A stretch of 64,000 nt of DNA from contig NZ_SUKF01000001.1 of the NCBI RefSeq assembly GCF_005047655.1, forward strand, positions 608,745 through 672,744, in the 5' to 3' direction. Under the pieces are notes generated by a model that was given only the letters and a program-made list of their open reading frames with translations, made no database searches and was not told where the DNA came from. This DNA is from Sinimarinibacterium arenosum. GTDB taxonomy: Bacteria; Pseudomonadota; Gammaproteobacteria; Nevskiales; Nevskiaceae. Below are positions 56,832 to 64,000 of this stretch, piece by piece; the stretch's first letter is position 1; the number at the start of each line of letters is the position of its first letter. A program made the translations under genes and the position numbers.

Positions 56832-57401
56832 GTGCAGTCAGCTCGGGCGAATGAACATGTCGCGCAGGCAGCGCAACCGACAGATGCGGACTGGGTTCGC
56901 GCGGCAGTGGCCGGCGATGCGGCGGCGTTCGAGCAGTTGTACCGGCGCCACGTCGACCGCGTTTTTGGCTTGTGCGTGCGTTTGGTCGACGGTGATCGCG
57001 GCAAGGCCGAGCACTACACGCAGGATGTATTCGTGCGGGCCTGGGAGAAGCTTGGCAGCTTTCGTGGCGAAGCTCAGTTCAGCACCTGGCTGCATCGCCT
57101 GGCGGTGAATCTGGTGCTCGGCGAGTATCGACTGCTGCGTCGCTGGGTCAGTTTTGACGACCATCTGGCCGAGCAGGCGGGCAACGAGCCCGGTCACGAT
57201 CCGCATCGATCGAGCGGAGAACGGCTCGATGTCGAACGCGCACTGGCGCGGCTGCCTAAAGGTGCACGCGCGGTGATCATGCTGCACGACGTCGAGGGCT
57301 ATCGGCATGAGGAAATCGCGGCGCTGACCGGCATCGCGGTCGGTACGTCCAAGGCGCAGCTGCATCGCGCACGCAAATTGATGAAGGAGTGGCTCGCATG
57401 A
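56832..57401 (+). CDS. ECF sigma factor (RpoE-like)
   Basis: The protein of about 189 residues has sigma region 2 (AAFEQLYRRHVDRVFGLCVR, AEHYTQDVFVRAWEKLGSFR, FSTWLHRLAVNLVLGEYR) and region 4 (LPKGARAVIMLHDVEGYRHE, IAALTGIAVGTSKAQLHRA). The GTG at 56832 with AGGGGG 6 nt upstream is preferred; an in-frame ATG at 56781 gives 17 more residues without a ribosome site. The stop overlaps the next gene (ATGA). It is paralogous to, but clearly different from, the sigma factor at 51278. Confidence 0.92.
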   Translation: MQSARANEHVAQAAQPTDADWVRAAVAGDAAAFEQLYRRHVDRVFGLCVRLVDGDRGKAEHYTQDVFVRAWEKLGSFRGEAQFSTWLHRLAVNLVLGEYRLLRRWVSFDDHLAEQAGNEPGHDPHRSSGERLDVERALARLPKGARAVIMLHDVEGYRHEEIAALTGIAVGTSKAQLHRARKLMKEWLA

Positions 57402-57850
57402 GGACCCAGACGCCGCCGGACGCGCGGGCCGACGCTGACGACGATGTCATCGCGGCGCTGCAGCGGCTGGATCTGGCGCAAGCGCCGGAGCGCGATCTGT
57501 GGCTGACGATCGCGCCGCGGCTGCGACGTCGCCGGTCGCTGGGCGACTGGCTCGGCTACGCGGCCGCAGCCGGGTTTGCCGGAATCATGGCCGCCGGCAT
57601 CTGGTTGCAGCGGCCTGCGACTGAGGCAGTTTCGACTGCGACGCCGGCGGTGGTCGCGCGGGTCGCCGGCGTCGTGGCGCCGCAGGAAAAAGCCCTGCTG
57701 AAGGCGAATCTGGCGATCGTCAAGGACGCGGAACGTCAGCTGCGTTACGCACTGGACAGCGATCCGGAGTCGGCGTCTCTGCAGCGCCTGCTGGCATCGG
57801 TCCGTGAACAGCGCAGCGAGCTGCACCAGCAATTGCAGCAGGCCATCTAG
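57398..57850 (+). CDS. Short membrane protein, putative anti-sigma factor
   Basis: The 150-residue protein has a cytoplasmic N-terminus (DDDVIAALQRLDLAQAPERDLW), one membrane helix (GYAAAAGFAGIMAAGIWL), and a periplasmic helical coiled-coil-like C-terminus (KALLKANLAIVKDAERQLRY...LLASVREQRSELHQQLQQ). The position right after an ECF sigma factor (4-nt overlap) and the single membrane pass suggest an anti-sigma factor. No HXXXCXXC zinc motif is present. The assignment is by context. Confidence 0.7.
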   Translation: MRTQTPPDARADADDDVIAALQRLDLAQAPERDLWLTIAPRLRRRRSLGDWLGYAAAAGFAGIMAAGIWLQRPATEAVSTATPAVVARVAGVVAPQEKALLKANLAIVKDAERQLRYALDSDPESASLQRLLASVREQRSELHQQLQQAI

Positions 57851-57874
57851 AGCCTGCATTTCGGAGCAAAAACC

Positions 57875-58744
57875 ATGTTGAAACTGGATTGGATCATTGC
57901 CGCAGTGATTGCCGGCACCGTACTGGCTCCGGCCTGGGCCGGCACCCCGATCAATGAAACCCGGCCGCTGCAGGCGGACGGGCGTGTCAGCGTCAACAAT
58001 CTCGCCGGTGAAATTGTTGTCAGCGCCTGGGACAAGAAGGAGGTCTCGATCTCCGGCGAACTCGGCGCCGACGTCGAGAAGCTCGACATCAGCGGCGATG
58101 CCGGCAGTCTCAAGATTTATGTGCGTTATCCGCGCAACAACCGCAATCGGGTTGAGGAGACGCTGCTGAAGCTCAATGTTCCGCGCGCTGCGGCGGTCAC
58201 GCTTGAAGCGGTCAGCGCCGATCTGAGGATCAATGGGATCGAGGGCGAGCTGCACGCCAGCAGCGTCAGTGGCGAAGTGCAGGCCGAGGTCGAATCCAGG
58301 GATATCTCACTGGAAACCGTCAGTGGCGACATCAACCTGCGTGCACCCTCGCAGCGCGCTGAGCTGCACACGGTCAGCGGTGACATCAATGTCGAGGGCG
58401 GGCGTGGCAGCGTCAAGAGCGAGTCGGTGTCCGGCGACGTAAAAATTTCAGGCGGACCGTTCGAGTCGGTGTCGGCTGAAGCGGTGTCCGGTGACATCAT
58501 TGTTGACTGCGCGCTGGGCGGCCGCAGTGAGCTAAGCGCCGAATCCCTCTCCGGCGACATCAACGTCCGTCTGGCGCAGACGCCGAACGCTTCGATCTCT
58601 TTGAAGACTTTCAGCGGCGAGCTGGGCGGCGAGTTCGGGCCCCAAAGCGGGGATACGCGCAAGTTCGACGCCGTGCTGGGTGACGGCAAGGGCCAGATCG
58701 ATCTGCACAGCTTCAGTGGCGACATCCGACTCGGCAAGCGCTGA
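57875..58744 (+). CDS. DUF4097-family beta-strand-repeat exported protein
   Basis: The 289-residue protein has a signal peptide ending near AWA-G and then short beta-strand repeats in which VSGDI or FSGDI-type units recur about eight times, characteristic of DUF4097, a right-handed beta-helix-like putative adhesin domain. It is probably periplasmic or surface exposed. It is third in the sigma - anti-sigma - DUF4097 cluster, an order also seen in other bacteria, and its transcript ends in a bidirectional terminator shared with purH. Confidence 0.85.
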   Translation: MLKLDWIIAAVIAGTVLAPAWAGTPINETRPLQADGRVSVNNLAGEIVVSAWDKKEVSISGELGADVEKLDISGDAGSLKIYVRYPRNNRNRVEETLLKLNVPRAAAVTLEAVSADLRINGIEGELHASSVSGEVQAEVESRDISLETVSGDINLRAPSQRAELHTVSGDINVEGGRGSVKSESVSGDVKISGGPFESVSAEAVSGDIIVDCALGGRSELSAESLSGDINVRLAQTPNASISLKTFSGELGGEFGPQSGDTRKFDAVLGDGKGQIDLHSFSGDIRLGKR

Positions 58745-58766
58745 ACCGCGGCCGGGCTGCGTACAC

Positions 58767-58797
58767 AAAAAAGCCCGCGCTTCAGCGCGGGCTTTTT
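58767..58797. terminator. Bidirectional rho-independent terminator
   Basis: GCCCGCGC (58773-58780) and GCGCGGGC (58785-58792) form a perfect 8-bp stem with a TTCA loop. It has AAAAAA before it (58767-58772) and TTTTT after it, so it can work on both strands. It sits between the converging DUF4097 and purH genes. Confidence 0.92.
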
Positions 58798-58813
58798 GCT
58801 GCGACTCGAGCCC

Positions 58814-60376
58814 TTAGTGCCGGAAGTGACGGATCCCGGTGAACACCATTGCCATGCCGGCCTCATCGGCCGCGGCAATGACTTCGGCATCGCGCATCGA
58901 GCCGCCGGGCTGGATCACCGCAGTGATGCCGGCCGCAGCGGCGGCGTCGATGCCGTCGCGGAACGGGAAGAACGCGTCCGAGGCCATCACCGAACCCGGG
59001 ACTTCGAGCTTCTCGTCGGCAGCCTTGATGCCGGCAATCTTGGCCGAATACACGCGACTCATCTGTCCGGCGCCGACTCCAATGGTCATTTCATTGCGTG
59101 CGTAGACGATCGCGTTGGATTTGACGAACTTGGCGACGCGCCAGGCAAAGATCAGATCGCGCAGTTCGGCTTCGGTCGGTGCGCGCTTGCTGACGACCTT
59201 GAGTTCACCCGCCTGCACCACGGCAGCGTCGACATCCTGCACCAGCAGGCCGCCGGCGACGCGCTTGTAGTCAAAACTGCGCGCGCGCTGTGCCGGCCAC
59301 TGGCCGCATTCGAGCAGGCGTACGTTCTGCTTGGCGGCGACGGCGTTGCGTGCGGCCGCGCTGATGCTCGGCGCAATGATGACTTCGACGAACTGACGTT
59401 CGACGATGCGCTTGGCGGTCTCGCCGTCGAGTTCGCGGTTGAAGGCAATGATGCCGCCGAAGGCCGAGGTCGGATCGGTGATGAAGGCTTGTTCATAGGC
59501 TTCACCGATCGTGCTGCGCACAGCGACGCCGCAGGGGTTTGCGTGCTTGACGATCACGCAGGCCGGCGCATCGAACGACTTCACGCATTCCAGCGCGGCG
59601 TCGGCGTCGGCGATGTTGTTGTACGACAGTTCCTTGCCCTGCAACTGGTTCGCCGCCGAAATCGTGCCGGTTTCGGCGTTGCGTTCGCGGTAGAACGCGG
59701 CGTTCTGGTGCGGGTTCTCGCCGTAGCGCAGATCCTGCTGCTTGTCGAACTGCAGGCCGAACACACCAGGGAAGGCGCTGCGCGTGCCATCGTCGAGCAG
59801 GCTCGACAGATAGGCCGAGACTGCGGCGTCGTAGCGGGAGGTCAGCGCGTAGGTTTTCAGCGCGAGGCGTTCGCGTGTGGCCTGCTCGACACCGCCGGCG
59901 TCGATTTCAGCCAGCACCTGCGGATAGTCCGCCGGGTCGGTCAGCACGCTGACCCACGCATGATTCTTGGCGGCCGCGCGCAGCATCGCCGGACCGCCGA
60001 TGTCGATGTTCTCGATCGCGTCTTCCCGCGTGCAGTCGGATTTGGCGACCGTGGCTTCGAACGGATACAGGTTCACCACCAACAGATCGATCGGCGCGAT
60101 GCCGTGCTCGGCCATCACGCTTTCGTCGATGTCGCGCCGGCCGAGCAGGCCGCCATGAATCTTCGGGTGCAGGGTCTTGACGCGGCCGTCCATGATCTCG
60201 GGAAAGCCGGTGTGGCGGCTGACCTCGGTGACTTCGAGGCCGCTGTCGCGCAGCAGTTTGTAGGTGCCGCCGGTGGAGAGCAGGGCGACGCCGCGCTGCG
60301 CCAGTTCTTGCGCGAATTCGACGATGCCGGCCTTGTCGGAAACAGAAAGGAGTGCGCGTCGGACCGGAGTTTTCAT
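58814..60376 (-). CDS. purH: Bifunctional AICAR transformylase / IMP cyclohydrolase
   Basis: PurH performs the last two steps of IMP synthesis. The 520-residue protein has an N-terminal IMP cyclohydrolase domain starting with [20 protein letters not shown] and [17 protein letters not shown], and a C-terminal AICAR transformylase domain with KHANPCGVA (catalytic Lys-His), [12 protein letters not shown] and [12 protein letters not shown]. It ends [11 protein letters not shown] as usual. fis lies 81 bp upstream in the same direction. purD, which often follows purH, is absent here. Confidence 0.98.
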   Translation of the reverse strand: MKTPVRRALLSVSDKAGIVEFAQELAQRGVALLSTGGTYKLLRDSGLEVTEVSRHTGFPEIMDGRVKTLHPKIHGGLLGRRDIDESVMAEHGIAPIDLLVVNLYPFEATVAKSDCTREDAIENIDIGGPAMLRAAAKNHAWVSVLTDPADYPQVLAEIDAGGVEQATRERLALKTYALTSRYDAAVSAYLSSLLDDGTRSAFPGVFGLQFDKQQDLRYGENPHQNAAFYRERNAETGTISAANQLQGKELSYNNIADADAALECVKSFDAPACVIVKHANPCGVAVRSTIGEAYEQAFITDPTSAFGGIIAFNRELDGETAKRIVERQFVEVIIAPSISAAARNAVAAKQNVRLLECGQWPAQRARSFDYKRVAGGLLVQDVDAAVVQAGELKVVSKRAPTEAELRDLIFAWRVAKFVKSNAIVYARNEMTIGVGAGQMSRVYSAKIAGIKAADEKLEVPGSVMASDAFFPFRDGIDAAAAAGITAVIQPGGSMRDAEVIAAADEAGMAMVFTGIRHFRH

Positions 60377-60457
60377 GGGCCGCAGTGTCCGTAGTCAGTC
60401 AGGAAAAGAGTAATTAATGCCGGTGCGACACCGTCGCAGGCCGGCTGCGATCACGCT

Positions 60458-60727
60458 TCAGAGCTTGAGCGTGTCGGGATCGATCTTGTGCTGTTTGAGT
60501 TTCTTGCGCAGCGTGGCGCGGTTCAGCCCCAGCATCTCAGCGGCGCGCGACTGATTGCCGAAGCAATAGCGCAGGGTCGCCAGCAGCAAGGGGGGCTCGA
60601 CCTGATCCAGGAACAGGTCGTAGAGGTTCTTCGGCGCGTGCCCGTTCAGCGTGCGGAAGAAATCATCCAGAGAATCCTGAACCGAATGGCCCAAGGGTTT
60701 GATGTCTGAAGATCGAAGGGAGGACAT
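60458..60727 (-). CDS. fis: DNA-binding protein Fis
   Basis: Fis is a nucleoid-associated protein that bends DNA and regulates stable RNA and other promoters. The 89-residue form (start 60727) has the N-terminal dimerisation region (LDDFFRTLNGHAPKNLYDLF) and the C-terminal helix-turn-helix GNQSRAAEMLGLNRATLRKK. The frame is open 19 codons further upstream, but the shorter start gives the family length. In many relatives dusB lies directly upstream; here the upstream gene is the prmA fusion. Confidence 0.95.
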   Translation of the reverse strand: MSSLRSSDIKPLGHSVQDSLDDFFRTLNGHAPKNLYDLFLDQVEPPLLLATLRYCFGNQSRAAEMLGLNRATLRKKLKQHKIDPDTLKL

Positions 60728-60855
60728 GGGTTTCGTTCTCAAACACGCGCAAACGCTGCGGCGGCTCGGCGAAAAGGGCGGCAATCATACCCCCAAGCCG
60801 GTGCCGGAAAAAGCAGGGATTTTCCTGAGTCGTTTCCGGGCGCGAGATGTGACAC

Positions 60856-62178
60856 TCAATTGGCGTCCGTTGCCAGCATGGTTTCGATCAGCTTCGACCA
60901 TGCGGGGGCGGGTTGCCAGATCGTGTGCAACTCCTGGCGAGCTGCTTCCACACTGTCGCCTAAGTTCAGGACGCGATGGAGAAAGACGAACGCGGACGCG
61001 CGCAGATTCAGGGCGCAGTGCACCAGCACTTTCTGCCCGGACAGGGTTTTCATCAGATCCAGAAACTGCTGTGCATGCTGCGGCGTCGGCGCATCGAACG
61101 GCACCGGGATCGCGTGGTAGCTGAGGCCAGCGTTCGCGCACAGTTGCGCTTCGTCGTCGAGATAATTCGGCGACGTCGGCATCGCCAGATTGATCACCGC
61201 CGTGTAGCCGGCCTGCGCCAGCACCGGGAAGTGCAGTGGCTGCGGTTGCCCGGCCGATGCCAGCAAGGGGCCATAGCGGTGCAGCGCGATCAGCGCCGGC
61301 ATGCGGCATTGCGCGCTGATCCGGGTCCAGCCTTCGCGCGAGACATCGTCATCACAGTCGAACCAGGCGTCGTAGGCGTCGCGGATTTCCTGTGCGTGCC
61401 GATCGAGCAGCCCGGCCAGTGCCAGCCGTCCGCCGGGTGTAATGCTGCTGGCCAGCAGCGGCGCCAGTTGCAGCAGTGGGCCGGCGAGAATATTGGCAAC
61501 AACGATGTCGGCGGGGAACGGCACGAAGTCGGCCGGCAGCAGTGTGGTGACGCGGTCGGCGACGCCGTTGTCGGCGGCGTTGCTGCGCGTGGCGGTCAGT
61601 GCCTGCGGGTCGATGTCGACACAGACCGCGCGTTCAGCGCCAAGCAGCAGGGCGGCGATCGCCAGCACACCGGAGCCGCAGCCGTAGTCGAGCACGGTCT
61701 TGCCGCTGAGGTCCTGCGTCGCCAGCCATTCCAGGCACAGTGCAGTGGTGGGGTGGGTGCCGGTGCCGAATGCCAGGCCGGGGTCCAGGCGCAGCAGCAC
61801 GGCATCGGACTGGGTGACTTCGGATGCTTTCTCGTGTGGCACCACCCACAGGCGTTCGCCGAATTTCAGTGGCGGGCAGTCCTTGAGCCAGATGCGGATC
61901 CAGTCCTGGTCCTCGATCAATTCGTCGGCAAATGCGGCGTCGGCGCCATCCGGCAGCAGTTCGCGCAGACCGGTGATCACCGGGTTGAGATCGGTGTCGT
62001 CCGTGAACAGGCCGATGGTGACCGTGCGCGACCACAGCCGGGTTTCGCCCGGCGCCGGCTCCAGTACCGGGTTGTCCTCGGCATCGATGAAGCTGACCGC
62101 CTGGGCGCCATGCGCCAGCAGCAGTTCGTCGGCAAATTCCGGGTGTGCGGTTTGAACCCGCAGTTGTAGCCAGGCCAT
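60856..62178 (-). CDS. prmA: Ribosomal protein L11 methyltransferase fused to a tyrosine-phosphatase-like domain
   Basis: The single 440-residue frame encodes two proteins. Residues 1 to about 292 are PrmA, which trimethylates ribosomal protein L11: DPGLAFGTGTHPTT, VLDYGCGSGVLAIAALLLG (motif at 164-170) and VVANILAGPL. After EGWTRISAQCR the frame continues with an internal ATG at 61302 (M293). From there it resembles stand-alone bacterial phosphatase-like proteins: GPLLASAGQPQPLHFPVLAQ, AVINLAMPT, and VHCALNLRASAFVF (C388, R393). Relatives usually encode these separately. xseA ends 2 bp before the start. A fusion, or a lost stop, are the alternatives. Confidence 0.85.
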   Translation of the reverse strand: MAWLQLRVQTAHPEFADELLLAHGAQAVSFIDAEDNPVLEPAPGETRLWSRTVTIGLFTDDTDLNPVITGLRELLPDGADAAFADELIEDQDWIRIWLKDCPPLKFGERLWVVPHEKASEVTQSDAVLLRLDPGLAFGTGTHPTTALCLEWLATQDLSGKTVLDYGCGSGVLAIAALLLGAERAVCVDIDPQALTATRSNAADNGVADRVTTLLPADFVPFPADIVVANILAGPLLQLAPLLASSITPGGRLALAGLLDRHAQEIRDAYDAWFDCDDDVSREGWTRISAQCRMPALIALHRYGPLLASAGQPQPLHFPVLAQAGYTAVINLAMPTSPNYLDDEAQLCANAGLSYHAIPVPFDAPTPQHAQQFLDLMKTLSGQKVLVHCALNLRASAFVFLHRVLNLGDSVEAARQELHTIWQPAPAWSKLIETMLATDAN

Positions 62179-62180
62179 TG

Positions 62181-63575
62181 TCAGGACTCGCGGCTGATGG
62201 AAGGGGATTGATCGGGATCGGTGTGCTGCACGGTGGCATCGACGGCGCCGCGTGCCAGCAGCACGCGCAGTGCGTCGCCGCGCTGCAGGCCCGCGGTGTC
62301 GGTCAGCGCGCGGCCGTCGGCATCGAGCGCGATTGAATAGCCGCGTGCCAGTACGGCGCGCGGACTCAGGGAATCGAGCGCCGATTGCTGACGCTGCCAC
62401 TGCGCCCGAGCGGTTTCGATGCGGCGGCGACCGGCCGCTAGCAGTCGATGCCGCAGCGTGGCCAGTTCGGCGCGGCGCAGTTGCAGGCGGGTTGCCGGCG
62501 CGCTGGCGTGCAGGCGCGCCTGCAACTGCTGCAGATGACGTTCGCGTTCGCGCAACAGCTTGCTGATCGCTTGCGCGCTGCGCTGTGCCGATTCATCCAG
62601 GCGTTGCGAGCGTTCCTGCAGTCGGCGTTCCGGGTGCTGATGATGCATGCGCTGCAGCAGACCGTGCAGGCGTTCGGCATCGCTGCGCAGGCGCCGCTGC
62701 AGCGCAGCCTGCGCACGGGTCTGTTGCTGCACTAGGTTGCGGTGCCAGTCGGCGATATCCGGGCTGATGCGCTCGGCCGCCCCGGTGGGCGTCGGTGCGC
62801 GCAGGTCCGCCACGTAATCGGCGATGGTGGTATCGGTTTCGTGACCGACGCCGCTGACCACCGGCACTGTGCAGGCGCGGATTGCGCGCGCGACGGTTTC
62901 CTCGTTGAACGCCCACAGGTCTTCTAGCGAGCCCCCGCCGCGCGCCAGCAGGATCACGTCCACCGCAACCCGCCGCGGCAGTTCGGCCAGTGCGCGCACG
63001 ATCGCCGGCGCCGCTTCGCTGCCCTGGACCGGCACCGGATACAGATAGACCGGGGCCAGCGGGAAGCGCCGCGCCAGCGTGCTGGTGATGTCCTGGATCG
63101 CCGCGCCAGTGGCCGAAGTGATGATTCCGATGGCGCGCGGCACGGCCGGAATCGGGCGCTTGAGTTCGGGCGCGAACAGGCCTTCGGCGGCCAGACGTTT
63201 CTTGAGCTCCTCGAAAGCGCGCAGCAGCGCACCTTCGCCGGCCGGTTCCATGTGCTCGCAGATCAGCTGCAGGTCGCCGCGGGCGGTGTAGAGACTGACC
63301 TGGGCGCGGACCAGGACCTGGTCGCCGTTGCTGGGCACTGGACGCACATGGAAATTGGTATTGCGGAACATCGCGCTGCGCAACTGTGCATTGGCGTCCT
63401 TTAGCGTGAAATACCAATGTCCGGACGCCGGTCGCGACAGATTGGAGATCTCGCCCTGGACCCAGACCCGCGGAAGCGCGCCTTCAATCAGTGCGCGCAA
63501 GGTCTCGGCCAGTTCGGAGACCTGGTAAACGGTGCGGTTGCCGGTGGGGGCGGCTTGATCGGCAAGTCGGCTCAT
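62181..63575 (-). CDS. xseA: Exodeoxyribonuclease VII large subunit
   Basis: XseA is the catalytic large subunit of exonuclease VII, which degrades single-stranded DNA. The 464-residue protein has an N-terminal OB-fold (VWVQGEISNLSRPASGHWYF), the nuclease core with ARGGGSLEDLWAFNEETVAR and SGVGHETDTTIADYVADLRA, and a long charged coiled-coil region, ending in LARGYSIALDADGRALTD typical of the C-terminus. The xseB small-subunit gene is not in the window. It diverges from guaB, a conserved gammaproteobacterial layout. Confidence 0.96.
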   Translation of the reverse strand: MSRLADQAAPTGNRTVYQVSELAETLRALIEGALPRVWVQGEISNLSRPASGHWYFTLKDANAQLRSAMFRNTNFHVRPVPSNGDQVLVRAQVSLYTARGDLQLICEHMEPAGEGALLRAFEELKKRLAAEGLFAPELKRPIPAVPRAIGIITSATGAAIQDITSTLARRFPLAPVYLYPVPVQGSEAAPAIVRALAELPRRVAVDVILLARGGGSLEDLWAFNEETVARAIRACTVPVVSGVGHETDTTIADYVADLRAPTPTGAAERISPDIADWHRNLVQQQTRAQAALQRRLRSDAERLHGLLQRMHHQHPERRLQERSQRLDESAQRSAQAISKLLRERERHLQQLQARLHASAPATRLQLRRAELATLRHRLLAAGRRRIETARAQWQRQQSALDSLSPRAVLARGYSIALDADGRALTDTAGLQRGDALRVLLARGAVDATVQHTDPDQSPSISRES

Positions 63576-63658
63576 GGGGGCGCACAGCTTAGTGTCTATT
63601 GGTGGTGTTTGCGCGCCAATCGGAACGGTCGGAGCGGCGCAAGCGCCCCGTCATCGCC

Positions 63659-63664
63659 TATAAT
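63659..63664 (+). promoter_or_regulatory. Candidate -10 element of guaB
   Basis: TATAAT, a consensus -10 hexamer, lies 29 bp before the guaB ATG, giving a short predicted leader of about 23 nt. No clear -35 is seen 16-18 bp upstream. Confidence 0.5.
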
Positions 63665-63693
63665 GAGCCGCTTCATCTCCTCCCGGACCTGCC

Positions 63694-64000
63694 ATGCGGA
63701 TCCAGACCGAAGCTCTGACCTTCGACGACGTACTCCTCCTCCCGGCGTTTTCGGATGTTCTGCCTCGCCAGGTTGATTTGCGCACCGCGCTGACCCGCCG
63801 TATCACCCTGAACGTTCCGCTGGTTTCCGCGGCGATGGATACGGTGACCGAGGCCAAGCTGGCGATCGCGCTGGCACAGGAAGGCGGCCTCGGCATCATT
63901 CACAAGAACATGTCGGCCGAGCGCCAGGCGCTGGAAGTCCGCCAGGTCAAGAAATACGAATCCGGCGTGATCGTCGATCCGATCACGGTGCCGCCGACGA
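63694..64000 (+). CDS. guaB: IMP dehydrogenase, N-terminal part (3' end outside window)
   Basis: GuaB oxidises IMP to XMP, the committed step to GMP. The first 102 residues are visible: [40 protein letters not shown] and [13 protein letters not shown] are standard IMPDH blocks. The CBS-domain region and the catalytic cysteine lie beyond the window. It diverges from xseA. Confidence 0.97.
   Translation, partial: MRIQTEALTFDDVLLLPAFSDVLPRQVDLRTALTRRITLNVPLVSAAMDTVTEAKLAIALAQEGGLGIIHKNMSAERQALEVRQVKKYESGVIVDPITVPPT

Noticed and set aside
58796-60394. 532-codon plus-strand ORF opposite purH
   Set aside because: It is a shadow of purH with no recognisable motif, and it includes the shared terminator.

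Overview
The window is a gene-dense, high-GC stretch of a gammaproteobacterial chromosome with no plasmid, phage or IS signature. Several gene orders are gammaproteobacterial: leuS-lptE, the divergent xseA/guaB pair, fis-purH, mreBCD-mrdA-rodA, and a complete mlaFEDCB set followed by mlaA. GatCAB, a fatty-acid beta-oxidation operon and many envelope genes would suit a Nevskiales/Xanthomonadales-type lineage, but the sequence alone does not fix the genus. No intergenic gap exceeds 300 bp; the largest (23479-23747, 269 bp) lies between the divergent mreB and gatC.

Layout. Positions 1-6060: the 3' part of leuS, lptE (with no holA following), a DUF481 barrel protein, a thioredoxin-like [2Fe-2S] ferredoxin, lytic transglycosylase mltF (minus), tRNA-Ser(CGA) with a terminator, a DUF1820 protein and a metallo-beta-lactamase-fold hydrolase. 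6162-10019: purL. 10038-23478 (minus): an envelope block made of the retrograde lipid transport operon mlaFEDCB-A, then lipB, dacA, rlpA, mltB, rodA, mrdA, mreD, mreC and mreB, many overlapping by 4 nt. 23748-33452 (plus): gatCAB, hslO, a SET-domain protein, a DUF1295 membrane reductase-like protein, a CFA/coclaurine-N-methyltransferase-like enzyme, a DUF3108 protein, a thioredoxin-fold protein and purU.

33574-48518: an acyl-CoA synthetase (minus) diverging from a strictosidine-synthase-like propeller and a PYROXD2/CrtI-like oxidoreductase; a ten-domain Ig-like lipoprotein; a small winged-helix-like protein; a REC-EAL phosphodiesterase; and a beta-oxidation operon (thiolase, FadB/J-type multifunctional enzyme, acyl-CoA dehydrogenase) diverging from a TetR regulator, with palindromic candidate operators between them. 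48529-58744: an alpha/beta hydrolase, then two separate sigma-factor modules. The first is VWA lipoprotein - sigma - membrane anti-sigma-like protein with a C-terminal beta-sandwich-like domain. The second is ECF sigma - short membrane protein - DUF4097 protein. Between them lie MOSC, LysE, GNAT, CHAD and double-GST_N genes. 58814-64000: purH, fis, a prmA fused in frame to a tyrosine-phosphatase-like domain, xseA, and divergently the 5' end of guaB.

The dominant theme is envelope construction and quality control: LPS assembly, Mla lipid transport, the elongasome with its peptidoglycan-trimming enzymes, and two envelope-type sigma modules. Purine/one-carbon metabolism (purL, purU, purH, guaB) and fatty-acid activation and beta-oxidation are secondary themes. 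The least understood parts are the PrmA-phosphatase fusion, the VWA-sigma-anti-sigma module, and the lipid/alkaloid-methyltransferase-like cluster at 28519-32508.
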